From the IMG/VR virus record IMGVR_UViG_3300008448_000038, positions 1-64,000 of that record: a DNA stretch of 64,000 nucleotides; one strand, written 5' to 3'. Under the pieces are notes generated by a model. The model saw only the letters and a program-made list of their open reading frames with translations. It did not search any database and had not been told where the DNA came from. Positions 8,274 through 16,031 of the stretch are shown here, one piece after another (position 1 is the first letter of the stretch; every line of letters begins with the position of its first letter). The stretch comes from a virus. Made by a program: the position numbers and the translations under genes.

Positions 8274-9056
8274 CTATGTATTTTCATTATCTTCCTTTGT
8301 CACTACTCTAATCACGTTTTCTTCTGCTTTTAAGTTTTCGTTTACCTTTATTTTATTTCGTCTGACCTTCAATCCGGCATTTGTTATCTCAATTGGATTT
8401 TCTTTCACCTCTGTTTTTAAAGGCGTTTGTTCTTGAATAAATCCAAATGGTGTTCCCTCTTCCTTGGCACGATTTATAAGGTCCACGATATTCAGTATTC
8501 TCTCGTTTTTCTTTTCCTCTTTGGCTGTCTTATCTACCTGAACATCAATACTCTCTATAGTCTTATAATAGAAAGATCTATAGAATCTAAGATCCATATC
8601 AAAGACAGTAATAAGACCTGACTTAGGGTATGGGCTTTCAATGATTGATGATTTTAGCCGCGAGTTTACTCTAGGAACTTTTAGTTTTCCGAAGAATCTA
8701 GCTTTACCAGTTCGACCCGCATTTCCCAGATTTGTATTTCGGGTGCATGTCATGATTCTGGTTTGCCCATTAGTTATTTTTCGGAATGTTACAACGCAAA
8801 TGTACTTTTCCAATGCTTCCATCAATTCACCCATGGATAATGAGTCTGATGGTGCATAGTCAGAATCTGTCTGGGAAATTTTAAAAATTTCTCCATCTAA
8901 TCGCTCCAACTTTATTTCTAAAGTGGATTGGTCTTCTTCGTCCTCTTCTTTTTCTTTGCTTTCTTTTTGATCGGCAAAGATTGCTGATAGATCTAGACCT
9001 TCAGTAATAGGTTTTACTTTATCAAACGGATCAGGTTGTTGGTTTGGCGGGGGCAT
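8274..9056 (-). CDS. WYL_2-like (SH3-barrel) phage protein
   Basis: I choose the ATG at 9056 (MPPPNQQPD) because a TGGAG Shine-Dalgarno lies six bases before it; an upstream ATG at 9074 is in frame but has none. The product is 260 residues. After an acidic low-complexity stretch (KEKEEDEEDQ) comes YICVVTFRKITNGQTRIMTC and later FDMDLRFYRSFYYKTI. These two pieces match the pattern of the small phage family called WYL_2 (Sm-like SH3 barrel), in which 'VTFxKxxGxxRxMxCT' and 'DxxxxxxRSFxxxxI' are the conserved halves. Here a longer linker separates them and a charged C-terminal extension follows. The function is unknown. Confidence 0.65.
   Translation of the reverse strand: MPPPNQQPDPFDKVKPITEGLDLSAIFADQKESKEKEEDEEDQSTLEIKLERLDGEIFKISQTDSDYAPSDSLSMGELMEALEKYICVVTFRKITNGQTRIMTCTRNTNLGNAGRTGKARFFGKLKVPRVNSRLKSSIIESPYPKSGLITVFDMDLRFYRSFYYKTIESIDVQVDKTAKEEKKNERILNIVDLINRAKEEGTPFGFIQEQTPLKTEVKENPIEITNAGLKVRRNKIKVNENLKAEENVIRVVTKEDNENT
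8275..8282 (-). promoter_or_regulatory. Candidate leaderless promoter octamer
   Basis: On the minus strand AATACATA is followed by GTAT and then the ATG at 8270. The 15 bases AATACATAGTATATG match the start region of sheath 2 (AATAAATAGTATATG) at all but one position. It lies inside the last codons of the upstream gene and would drive the coiled-coil gene and the giant RCC1 gene separately. Confidence 0.45.
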
Positions 9057-9975
9057 TAGAAGCTCCAGTAGCACCGATTGGGGTCACGGGTGCTCCTCCA
9101 AAGAATTGGTTATATTGATCTGCAAAATCAAATCCTTCTGGAACTCTATTTTTTAGATCAATAGGAGTATAGTAATTAGCTGGTGCTGCTGATTCTGCTG
9201 AACCAGTTTCTTTAAATGGCTGTGCTTGTTTAAATATTTTTTCAACCACAGAAAGATTTTTAATTGGATCGTTTGGTCCAGCAGCAATATTCTGTAGAGT
9301 TTTCATCTCAAAATCTTTTACTTCTGGAGTTACATCCCCTGTTTTATACTTACCGAAAGCTTCTTGGCCGCTAGCTACGTTTAATTCTGATGCAGCTTGC
9401 GAATAATCAGTAGTTCCAAAAATTAAATCGTATACTTTAGACCCAGCTAGAGCACCGCCGCCGAAACTTCCAGCAGTTTTTAAATAGCCTTTAATGTTTG
9501 CTGTAGGAATTTCAACACCGCTTTTAAGCTTTATTTTATCTGGCAAAAGTTTATCAACAACAGAGGATTTAGTAGACTGGAATAATAATTGACCAATTAT
9601 AGAACCAGTTACAGATTTAAAATTTTCTTCCTGCTTTTTTCTAAACAACGCAGGAGAATTGGCATCTGAAGCCTGTAATGATTTGTATATCTGATCAAAT
9701 TTATCAGCCTTAGTGAAATCCATTATATCGATAAAATCTACTGAAGATTTTCCAATAGTTAAATCATCTACTGTCGATAATTTTTCTTGAGATTTTTGAA
9801 CGCCTGTAAATTTTCCATTATATGGATCTATACCCATATCACGCAAAGCTTTTGCTCTTGCGTCTTCTGTTTCTGAACTATAAGGAATTGATTCTGGTTC
9901 TGGTTCTTGAGGAATCAGAAGTTTTCTATAATCAAAATCTTCTTGTTCAACAATATACTTATCAGAAAAGTTCAT
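9031..9975 (-). CDS. Hypothetical protein, possibly virion-associated
   Basis: This 314-residue protein begins MNFSDKYIVEQEDFD and is polar, with many Lys, Asp, Pro and Ala residues. A glycine-rich segment, SFGGGALAGSKVYDLIFG (about residues 172-189), is the only hydrophobic part and could be a membrane-active or buried helix. The C-terminus is low in complexity (ATGASNAPAKPTT). The gene begins in an ATGA overlap with the 121-residue gene upstream and overlaps the WYL_2-like gene downstream. The position among baseplate-side and structural genes and the Ala/Gly/Pro tail would fit a minor virion component, but I recognise no family. Confidence 0.7.
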   Translation of the reverse strand: MNFSDKYIVEQEDFDYRKLLIPQEPEPESIPYSSETEDARAKALRDMGIDPYNGKFTGVQKSQEKLSTVDDLTIGKSSVDFIDIMDFTKADKFDQIYKSLQASDANSPALFRKKQEENFKSVTGSIIGQLLFQSTKSSVVDKLLPDKIKLKSGVEIPTANIKGYLKTAGSFGGGALAGSKVYDLIFGTTDYSQAASELNVASGQEAFGKYKTGDVTPEVKDFEMKTLQNIAAGPNDPIKNLSVVEKIFKQAQPFKETGSAESAAPANYYTPIDLKNRVPEGFDFADQYNQFFGGAPVTPIGATGASNAPAKPTT

Positions 9976-10337
9976 TTTGCATAATCCATAAAAATGGTTT
10001 TATTGAACTGACTAATATTTGTTTCTTTGGCAGCATATCCTAAAATCATATGATGGGCTATAATTAATTTTTCAAGATCATTATCATTCTTGTTTAGAGT
10101 GATTGAAACCTTTTCGGGAGCCAACATTACTTCGAAATGCAAAAGCCCTCTTAAAGCAATAGCTAGATTTTTTTCGTTTAAGTGCTGTTGATTTGGATCG
10201 ACAGTTGAAATTTGTAAAGTATCGGTTTCTTCAAAATATGAAAGTAAAAATACAATATCCCGATATCCAGTTTCTACTTGAGTCCCGGATAATGTTTTAT
10301 AGTAAAAGCCTTTTGGATGTTTTTTGAAGTTTATCAT
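9972..10337 (-). CDS. Hypothetical 121-residue protein
   Basis: The product starts MINFKKHPKGFYYKT and reads as a compact alpha/beta protein with no low-complexity regions. The N-terminal half has several short strands (GYRDIVFLLSYF, TLQISTVD) and the C-terminal half is helical (EKLIIAHHMILGY). I do not recognise the family. It lies one base after the stop of the 409-residue structural gene and shares an ATGA overlap with the next gene, so it is translated as part of this operon. A small assembly or completion protein would fit the position; this is only inference. Confidence 0.7.
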   Translation of the reverse strand: MINFKKHPKGFYYKTLSGTQVETGYRDIVFLLSYFEETDTLQISTVDPNQQHLNEKNLAIALRGLLHFEVMLAPEKVSITLNKNDNDLEKLIIAHHMILGYAAKETNISQFNKTIFMDYAK

Positions 10338-10338
10338 A

Positions 10339-11568
10339 TTAGTTCGTTATATTTATGGTTTTTCTTGAGGCAACTGCGTCGGTTGAATGTCTCACAGTAA
10401 TTTTATCTGGGAATGTGGATGTCGTATTTAAAATTACAAAAGAGCCATTTTTACCCGGAACTCCATAATATGATGTATTTGAATTTATTAAAGCTTGTTC
10501 AGTAGTATCTAAAGTTAAAGATTCAAATACTAAAGAGTATCCATAATTACTTGAGTGAGATGTATCAAATTTGTAAATTATATTTCGTCTTAGAGTGGGG
10601 AAATTGGTTAAATTATTTGCGTAAATTATTCCAATACCACTTACACTTATCTTATAAATCTGATCAAAATTGGTTCCCAAAACTACATTAGTAGCTAAAG
10701 CTGATCCGGTGTCACATGAGCCACCGACAGAGAATACATCTTCTGTATATGCAGCTGGATATTTGAATTGTCTCAAATAAGATTGTAGTTCGGTTTGATT
10801 TTCAAAACATTCAAGGAAAGTGCCTTCGCTATCGTAAAGCTTGGAAGATCCAGTTTCTGTGGCATCAGATGATTTTGAAAGATCATTAACGCCACGCATG
10901 AATACTTTAAACTGTAGCTGTTCTCCGATATAACTTTCATTAATAACAGAATCTGTTAAGAACAGAAGTTCTTCCCCGTTGTCAAGAGTTTTTACATAGG
11001 ATACGCCGATGTATCCGGGATTTAGAGTTGAGCCATCAATGCTGACAAAATCCCCGTAATATAAACCAAGATTATTGAGAAGTTCTCTTCCCAGAACATT
11101 TTTTATGACGTTGTAAGTCGTACCCGATAATCCTGAAATGCGATTGAATTGCGGAGGTTGTAAAAAATAATCTCTATTATATTTCGTTATTTGATTATCA
11201 ATATCTTCAATGGTAACTACATTGGCAATTACAATATTATTTACATAAGAATCAAAGGTGTATGTTCCACCAAGATTAGCATCAATTATTTCTGCCTCAT
11301 CTAAGTAATCAGCACCCGAAATTGTAAATGTATAACCAGCAGTCAATCCTCCGAAGAATAGACTAAGTTCTTCGAAATCACTATCTTGAAGACATTCGTT
11401 ATAGTCAATTAAAACTTTATTGAAGCTGTCAAAATAAACAAACTGAGGGCTACATTTGAGCCGTTTATTATACAAGCTATACTCATCTGATTGTAAAAGT
11501 TGGATGCCGTATAGGGTAGCACCACGCACTTCCACGAAGGCATAACTTGAGGGAGATGAAAAATGCAT
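10339..11568 (-). CDS. Putative structural protein, 409 residues
   Basis: The protein starts MHFSSPSSYAFVEV and is strand-rich, with high Ser, Thr, Tyr, Asn and Gly content, few Lys and long stretches without predicted helix. This composition matches the baseplate and fibre proteins elsewhere in this window. Segments such as GGLTAGYTFTISGADY and GTYTFDSYVNNIVI suggest repeated beta-sandwich or Ig-like units. No catalytic motif, signal peptide or membrane segment is visible. It lies three bases downstream of the 354-residue structural gene (11572-12636) and just before two small genes. I infer a virion surface or baseplate-associated protein, without a specific assignment. Confidence 0.7.
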   Translation of the reverse strand: MHFSSPSSYAFVEVRGATLYGIQLLQSDEYSLYNKRLKCSPQFVYFDSFNKVLIDYNECLQDSDFEELSLFFGGLTAGYTFTISGADYLDEAEIIDANLGGTYTFDSYVNNIVIANVVTIEDIDNQITKYNRDYFLQPPQFNRISGLSGTTYNVIKNVLGRELLNNLGLYYGDFVSIDGSTLNPGYIGVSYVKTLDNGEELLFLTDSVINESYIGEQLQFKVFMRGVNDLSKSSDATETGSSKLYDSEGTFLECFENQTELQSYLRQFKYPAAYTEDVFSVGGSCDTGSALATNVVLGTNFDQIYKISVSGIGIIYANNLTNFPTLRRNIIYKFDTSHSSNYGYSLVFESLTLDTTEQALINSNTSYYGVPGKNGSFVILNTTSTFPDKITVRHSTDAVASRKTINITN

Positions 11569-11571
11569 TTT

Positions 11572-12636
11572 TTAGTATGCTAGGTAATATACGGTAGTTG
11601 TAGCTGTGTCAGATTTTACGAAAAGATTATATGGGTTTGATATTTCGATGAAAAGCTTTTCACCGGGATCCATCTGGAATCCAGTTGCTCCCGTATTGCC
11701 AGTGACATAGACTGAGTATCTATTTGACGCGGCTGACTTAATTTGTACTCCATAGGTTACCCCGATACTTGTGATTGAGGTAAGTCTTTGGAAGGAAGTT
11801 GTAGTAGCCAAGGAACCCGTTGATACTGTGGATACCAACTCAGGCATGGTCTTGATCTTTCCTGTACCACCAGAAAGATAAGATGAAATATTAGCTACAT
11901 TTGTGTTTATAGTATTTCCAAGATATGCGGCATTTGTGCTTATCGTGGATAGTGTAGATTCAATGGTTGTTCCAGTTACAATTACTGGATTTCCACCCGT
12001 ATAACCTTGAATCTTAAGGGGTGATGAAACGTCGTTGATAACCGCAACCGTAGATGCTAAGTTTGCGGTGATGCTGAAGGATCCTCCAGCCAACGAAACG
12101 TAAAGGGCATTCACACCAGTGCTTGTGTCAATCGATGCGGAGGCGGTGGTATTACCGCCAATTATCCTCGAAAATATCGGAAAAGCAACACTGGCTGACT
12201 GAACGTAACCACCTCCACCCGTAGTGAAGGTATCGGCAAGAGTATTTACTAGAACACCAAATGTAGTACCAGATCCTGTATTAAGAGAATTTGAAATGGT
12301 TGTTAGCTTGGTGTTTGCCCCAGAATCAGTAACTGAAACTGCGGCTCCAGAAATACCAGCAACTTCAAGATATGTGCCAGAAACATTTCTGACATAGGCG
12401 TTTGATATTGCATTTAAAGTAAGTCCACCTGTAATTCCGTATAGAGAAACGGGAAGTGGACTTGTAGCACTCACTCTATTAGTTGTAGTATCACTTCCCC
12501 ATGCAATTTTATTTACTTGAACATGGTGGGTGAGGAATGTGCCAGCGTCCCCGGTAGTGCCATAATCCGTGGCGATGCTTGCAGTATTTCCTCCAGATGC
12601 TACAATAGTTACATTGTCGTCAGTATCAGCTGCCAT
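11572..12636 (-). CDS. Putative virion structural protein, 354 residues
   Basis: The product begins MAADTDDNVTIVASGG and is composed mainly of Ser, Thr, Gly, Ala and Val with almost no Lys or Cys. It contains degenerate repeats of a 'LxTISxNxxxLGxTxxTN' type. The C-terminus FQMDPGEKLFIEISNPYNLFVKS resembles the closing beta domain of several structural proteins from T4-like phages of aquatic bacteria ('G-x-x-L...PGE-x-x-F-I-x-V-x-N'). A GGAGAT Shine-Dalgarno precedes the ATG. It is the first gene of the minus-strand block and is divergent from gp33, so the 35-base gap between them must hold both promoters. A fibre, decoration or head-surface protein is likely. Confidence 0.7.
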   Translation of the reverse strand: MAADTDDNVTIVASGGNTASIATDYGTTGDAGTFLTHHVQVNKIAWGSDTTTNRVSATSPLPVSLYGITGGLTLNAISNAYVRNVSGTYLEVAGISGAAVSVTDSGANTKLTTISNSLNTGSGTTFGVLVNTLADTFTTGGGGYVQSASVAFPIFSRIIGGNTTASASIDTSTGVNALYVSLAGGSFSITANLASTVAVINDVSSPLKIQGYTGGNPVIVTGTTIESTLSTISTNAAYLGNTINTNVANISSYLSGGTGKIKTMPELVSTVSTGSLATTTSFQRLTSITSIGVTYGVQIKSAASNRYSVYVTGNTGATGFQMDPGEKLFIEISNPYNLFVKSDTATTTVYYLAY

Positions 12637-12671
12637 TTTATCTCCAGTTTCAGTAATATATAGGTTATATA

Positions 12672-12899
12672 ATGCTCATAGACATCTCACACAAAAATGA
12701 ATTTTCCAAAAAAGTGGAAGATTATGTGCTTAAACACAATTCAAGCTATTTGGATGCTGTTCTTAACACAGCACAAGAATATAATATCGAACCGGAAGCA
12801 GCTGCAAAGCTGATTTCTAAACCGATAATCGAAAAGCTTTCGGCTGAAGGCAAGGAACTAAATCTTGTTAAAAACAACAAGTCTAGACTTCCTTTTTAA
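12672..12899 (+). CDS. 33: gp33-like late transcription co-activator
   Basis: The 75-residue product (MLIDISHKNEFSKKVEDYV) resembles the short gp33 proteins of non-enteric T4-like phages: a helical N-terminus, a 'YLDAVLNTAQEYNIEPEAAAKLIS' region rich in Ala and acidic residues, and a C-terminus ending NNKSRLPF. In T4, gp33 binds the RNA polymerase beta flap and links gp55-loaded polymerase to the gp45 clamp for late transcription. Placement directly in front of gp32 is the same as in T4 and supports the call. It is shorter than T4 gp33 (112 residues), and no strong Shine-Dalgarno is seen (a weak AGG lies about eight bases upstream). Confidence 0.65.
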   Translation: MLIDISHKNEFSKKVEDYVLKHNSSYLDAVLNTAQEYNIEPEAAAKLISKPIIEKLSAEGKELNLVKNNKSRLPF

Positions 12900-12928
12900 A
12901 TTCTTTACTGTATCATACTCTCATTAGG

Positions 12929-12945
12929 CCAAGGTAGTCCCTTGG
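12929..12945 (+). promoter_or_regulatory. Leader hairpin overlapping the gp32 Shine-Dalgarno
   Basis: CCAAGG-TAGTC-CCTTGG forms a perfect 6-bp hairpin whose 3' arm runs directly into the Shine-Dalgarno GGGGAAAGG (12944-12952) of gp32, 14 bases before the start codon. In T4, gp32 represses its own translation by binding a structured leader. This hairpin could serve the same purpose, though no pseudoknot partner is evident. Confidence 0.5.
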
Positions 12946-12958
12946 GGAAAGGTTTTAT

Positions 12959-13825
12959 ATGTCAAATTTCAGTGATTTCAAAAAGCGTTCTAAGTCAAGC
13001 ATCGAAGATCTAACCAAGAAGATTGAGGATCTAAACAAGGAAGCATCCTACAAGGATGATCGATTCTGGAAGCCAGAAGTCGATAAGGCTGGTAATGGCT
13101 ATGCCGTTATTCGCTTCCTCCCTGCTGCTCCCGGAGAAGACATTCCATGGGCTAAGGTTTACTCACATGCCTTCCAAGGCAAGGGTGGCTGGCTCATTGA
13201 GAATTGCCCAACCACGATTGGTCAGAAGTGCCCAATCTGCGAAGGCAACAGCGAACTCTGGAACAGCGGTATCGAAAAGGACAAGGATATCGCTCGTAAT
13301 CGTAAGCGCAAGCTTTCTTACATCTCAAACATCCTAGTTGTTAGCGACCCAGCCAACCCAGCCAACGATGGTAAGATGTTCCTCTATAAGTATGGCACCA
13401 AGATCTTTGGTAAGATTCAGGAGTCCATGCAGCCCCAGTTCAAGGATGAGGAAGCCATCAACCCATTCGACTTCTGGAAGGGTGCTAACTTCAAGTTGAA
13501 GATTCGTAAGGTTGCTGGATTCATCAATTACGATAAGTCTGAGTTTGATTCTCAGTCAGAACTCTATCGCGGTGACGATGAAAAGCTTGAATCGCTTTGG
13601 AAGAATCTAAACAAGCTTAATGAGTTTGTCAATCCGACTGAGTTCAAGACTTACGAAGACCTCAAGAAGAAGATGAATGATGTTCTTGGTGGGGACCTTC
13701 GTGACATCGGTGCTCAGTCAAAGACTATTGAGGATGAAGATACCCCATCAACTCCTAAGCGGTCTGGTCCTTCAGATTCAGAGGATGCGATGGCATACTT
13801 CGAACGTCTGTCTCGGGAAAATTAA
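12959..13825 (+). CDS. 32: Single-stranded DNA-binding protein gp32
   Basis: The 288-residue product coats single-stranded DNA during replication, recombination and repair. The N-terminal basic helix (FKKRSKSSIEDLTKKI) corresponds to the cooperativity domain. The central OB domain contains the T4-type zinc ligands, here His70, Cys83, Cys91 and Cys94 in the HAF...ENCP...KCPIC region. The C-terminal tail is acidic (IEDEDTPS...SDSEDAM), as needed for contacts with other replication proteins. Length (T4: 301) and placement after gp33 agree. Codon use is markedly richer in G and C than in the surrounding hypothetical genes, as expected for an abundant protein. The stop overlaps the stop of a convergent gene. 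Confidence 0.97.
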   Translation: MSNFSDFKKRSKSSIEDLTKKIEDLNKEASYKDDRFWKPEVDKAGNGYAVIRFLPAAPGEDIPWAKVYSHAFQGKGGWLIENCPTTIGQKCPICEGNSELWNSGIEKDKDIARNRKRKLSYISNILVVSDPANPANDGKMFLYKYGTKIFGKIQESMQPQFKDEEAINPFDFWKGANFKLKIRKVAGFINYDKSEFDSQSELYRGDDEKLESLWKNLNKLNEFVNPTEFKTYEDLKKKMNDVLGGDLRDIGAQSKTIEDEDTPSTPKRSGPSDSEDAMAYFERLSREN

Positions 13826-14589
13826 TAACTTAAAGTTCTCCAACTAACGTCAAGAACTTTCTGCATCTGCAATATCAACCCGGAGTCGCCAATACTATTG
13901 AGGCTCCGGGTTGATTGTTCATTGCGGTTTGGTTGAATTGGTCTTTGACCAAGAACGGCTGGAATTGAGGGTGCTGATGCAGCCTCTGATTTGTCTGAAA
14001 TAAATTGTTGTGGATCAAATTTTTCTTGATTGATCTTAATAGGATTTCCGGATTGAATTGTTTTCAATTCCTGAATTTTCTGCATAACGACTTCTTCAAG
14101 ATCTTCCTTTTGCTCGTAAATTGAAAGCTGTTCAGATCTAGTTTCAACCTTGATCTTGTCTTGCTCAGGCATATTTCTTTCAGCCTGACGCTCTTTCTTT
14201 TCTTGTACCGATAGTTCCTTCTCCTTAGTTTTTACTTTAGCTTCTTTGATCTTTGGAGGAGGTGGAGTTTTTTCTTCAATTTCTTTTGGTACAACTTCAG
14301 TTACCTTTTCATTTGATGCTTCTTCATTTTCATTTTTTTCACCAGTAACATCATTAGTAGTCTTTACTGGTTCGGCTTCAGTCTTGTAGCTAGATTTTTT
14401 ATTTGAGAGTTCAGTTTCTATCTCCTGAAGTCTTTTATCATAAGCCTCTTGAGTAATTTTTTTATTATCAAGATCTTCTAATAGTTGCTCCTTTTCCTTT
14501 TCCAATAGATTGGTGTCATCTTCTGGCTTTGAAGATGTCTCGGTGAGCATCATTTTAAAGAAGTTGGTTGGCTTAGGTTCTTCGTTCAT
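13822..14589 (-). CDS. Charged coiled-coil protein
   Basis: This 255-residue protein is dominated by Glu and Lys. A long helical region (LEKEKEQLLEDLDNKKITQEAY onward and KTKEKELSVQEKKERQAE) should form a coiled coil. A proline stretch (EKTPPPPKIKE) interrupts it, and the last 70 residues are more hydrophobic and may fold. The start ATG overlaps the TGA that ends the gp26 frameshift extension (ATGA at 14586-14589), so its translation is probably tied to ribosomes that have shifted frame. The 3' end meets gp32 tail to tail. I do not recognise the family; a tail-assembly or scaffold role is suggested by context alone. Confidence 0.7.
   Translation of the reverse strand: MNEEPKPTNFFKMMLTETSSKPEDDTNLLEKEKEQLLEDLDNKKITQEAYDKRLQEIETELSNKKSSYKTEAEPVKTTNDVTGEKNENEEASNEKVTEVVPKEIEEKTPPPPKIKEAKVKTKEKELSVQEKKERQAERNMPEQDKIKVETRSEQLSIYEQKEDLEEVVMQKIQELKTIQSGNPIKINQEKFDPQQFISDKSEAASAPSIPAVLGQRPIQPNRNEQSTRSLNSIGDSGLILQMQKVLDVSWRTLSY
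13874..13915. terminator. Strong GC-rich stem-loop after gp32 (possible terminator)
   Basis: ATCAACCCGGAG and CTCCGGGTTGAT form a perfect 12-bp stem around an 18-base loop in which CAAT and ATTG can pair again. It lies about 50 bases downstream of the gp32 stop, inside the end of the convergent gene. There is no clean U-tract on the plus side, so termination is plausible but not certain; an RNA-stabilising or processing element is the alternative. Confidence 0.45.
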
Positions 14590-14786
14590 GATAATTCGTT
14601 ATATCCTTTTGCTGATGCTGCTTTAAGTTTTTTCTCTGTCTGATATGCTTTGATCTGTGATATGAAAACGTCAAGTTCCCACGGAATCATTCTTTCAATC
14701 TCGGATAGCGGAAGATCATGCTTGTAGATAAGATTGAAAAATTTTACATACTTATCTACTAAATTTTCACTATCGAGAATTAAGAA
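14586..14786 (-). CDS. -1 frameshift extension of gp26 (gp51-like part)
   Basis: An open frame of 66 codons follows the gp26 slippery run in the -1 frame and has no start codon of its own until an internal Met about 33 residues in. The sequence (DSENLVDKYVKFFNLIYKH, then IERMIPWELDVFISQI) looks like a real helical protein: it has a conserved-looking P-W-E-x-D-V-F turn and a basic tail. A -1 shift at 14786-14792 would join it to gp26 as a protein of about 288 residues. It ends in an ATGA overlap with the 255-residue gene. The organisation matches the frameshifted tail-assembly chaperones of many tailed phages. In T4-like genomes the gene after gp26 is usually gp51, a hub-assembly factor; that equivalence is inferred. 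Confidence 0.7.
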   Translation of the reverse strand, partial: FLILDSENLVDKYVKFFNLIYKHDLPLSEIERMIPWELDVFISQIKAYQTEKKLKAASAKGYNELS

Positions 14787-15451
14787 AAAAAACGCAGATG
14801 TTCTCCAATAATTGCTGTTCTTGAAACTCCGTCAGAAGTTGTATAGCCAACTTCAAAATAAATTTCTGGATTGTTTTCTATAAAATCCTTTATTTTATTG
14901 TATTCATCGATTTTTAAATTCTTAAGAACTTCAACTCTTTCCTCAAGAGGAAGATTATCCATAATGAAATACTCATCTTGTTTTTCAAATGATTTAATAT
15001 GTAAAGCAACCTTTTCTTCGACTGTAAGCTCTGAAGAGATACAATCTTTGGCTTTAATACTTTCAAAGGTAACTACTTCTCCATTACCAATCATTAAAGT
15101 CTTGCCTTCAATGAGACTTATCTTATGATCTAAAACATTTAGACTAATCTTATGCTTTTCCTGAGTAGTTGGGCAAGTTATTTCCAGATCTAATTGTTCC
15201 CCCATTGACTTTGCTCTTAGAAATAAAAAGCATTGTTCCACTAAAGCGAGTTCAGCTTTAGGACTAAGTGGCATATCATAACAATCATTAATTAAATCCA
15301 TCACAGTTTTGATTACTAGATCATTTCTGGATTCTTCTTTTATGATCGCAAGATTTTTTTCATCTTTTACTAAGAACGGTCTAAAATATTGTTCTTTGCC
15401 ATTTAGTAATTTTGCTTTGTACTTTGGTAATCTTTTTTCAAAATATGACAT
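14780..15451 (-). CDS. 26: Baseplate hub protein gp26
   Basis: The 223-residue product begins MSYFEKRLPKYKAKLLNG and soon has FRPFLVKDEKNL, the 'YRPFLVKEEK' signature of gp26-type hub proteins, followed by the VIKTVMDLINDCY and LRAKSMGEQL segments also typical of the family. In T4, gp26 is a component needed for assembly of the baseplate hub. The length is close to T4 gp26 (208 residues). A GAGG Shine-Dalgarno precedes the ATG. The gene ends two bases after a T8 run that is a strong frameshift site, so two products are expected: the 223-residue form and a longer one with the downstream 66-residue extension. Confidence 0.8.
   Translation of the reverse strand: MSYFEKRLPKYKAKLLNGKEQYFRPFLVKDEKNLAIIKEESRNDLVIKTVMDLINDCYDMPLSPKAELALVEQCFLFLRAKSMGEQLDLEITCPTTQEKHKISLNVLDHKISLIEGKTLMIGNGEVVTFESIKAKDCISSELTVEEKVALHIKSFEKQDEYFIMDNLPLEERVEVLKNLKIDEYNKIKDFIENNPEIYFEVGYTTSDGVSRTAIIGEHLRFFS
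14786..14792 (-). promoter_or_regulatory. Slippery heptamer for -1 frameshifting
   Basis: In the gp26 reading frame the minus strand reads CGT TTT TTT TCT TAA, which contains the canonical heptamer T-TTT-TTT one codon before the stop. The whole T-run is eight bases (14785-14792). A -1 slip opens the downstream 66-codon frame. I saw no obvious stimulatory pseudoknot. Confidence 0.7.
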
Positions 15452-15458
15452 ATATTCC

Positions 15459-16031
15459 TCAATTATTTTTAAATGTATAAGTTCTAAAATTAAATTCTAC
15501 CGTTGCAAACATAACAGCATTTTTTTCTGTTTCTCCGAATTGTAGTGGGAAAATGCCGATTGGATAAGCCTCTGAAAATATAAAAGTTGATGATATTTTA
15601 TCTTGTAAGTTTAGAGTGGCTACTATAACCTGACCCAAAATAGATGTATAATCATTTACATAGGTATATCGATTACCCGCAAATCCAGTACCGCTTCCAT
15701 TTAGCTTAGATCCATCATTGACGATATCTTCGACCCAGTCATTAATGGCTTTGTAATTAGTCCACTTAGCATCAATGGCCATAGTCATCAACAATGAACT
15801 TGTTTTATCATAGTCAAAGTTGATTGGAACATTTCTACCAATGTTTGGTCCAGTAGTAAAATCACCAATAACACCTACTGATTTGTTTGGGAATTGAACA
15901 GAAAATATCGGAATGGAATTGGCGACTTCTTGGCCGTTTCTTGTAATGCTTACTTCAAAGCGATTGCTTCTCTGAAGTCCATAAGTTTCTACCTTATTTT
16001 TTATGTAATTAATTGAGCTGTTAATTTGCAT
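15459..16031 (-). CDS. Tail-tube-like protein, candidate tube initiator (gp54-like)
   Basis: The 190-residue protein has the layout of the gp19/gp54 tube superfamily: an N-terminal helix, 'GLQRSNRFEVSITRNG', then a strand ending 'IPIFSVQFPNKSVGV', a 'NVPINFDYDKTSSLLMTM' strand-turn, a helix with 'AINDWVEDIVND', and a C-terminal strand 'FATVEFNFRTYTF'. The Asp/Trp helix matches the place where tube proteins have 'AFxxWSNxI'. It lies between gp26 and gp4 and begins 11 bases inside the end of gp4. Because it is separate from the main tube genes and sits with hub genes, I suggest it starts the tube on the baseplate like gp54; a second tube-like tail protein is the alternative. Confidence 0.55.
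   Translation of the reverse strand: MQINSSINYIKNKVETYGLQRSNRFEVSITRNGQEVANSIPIFSVQFPNKSVGVIGDFTTGPNIGRNVPINFDYDKTSSLLMTMAIDAKWTNYKAINDWVEDIVNDGSKLNGSGTGFAGNRYTYVNDYTSILGQVIVATLNLQDKISSTFIFSEAYPIGIFPLQFGETEKNAVMFATVEFNFRTYTFKNN

Noticed and set aside
12959-13337. 93-residue second-frame plus-strand frame inside gp32
   Set aside because: An overlapping frame in a GC-richer gene, without ribosome-binding site and with no sensible protein features.
14780-14792. gp26 simply ending at its TAA with non-coding DNA behind it
   Set aside because: The next ~200 bases in the -1 frame are open, protein-like and end in an ATGA overlap with the next gene, so a frameshift product is the better explanation.
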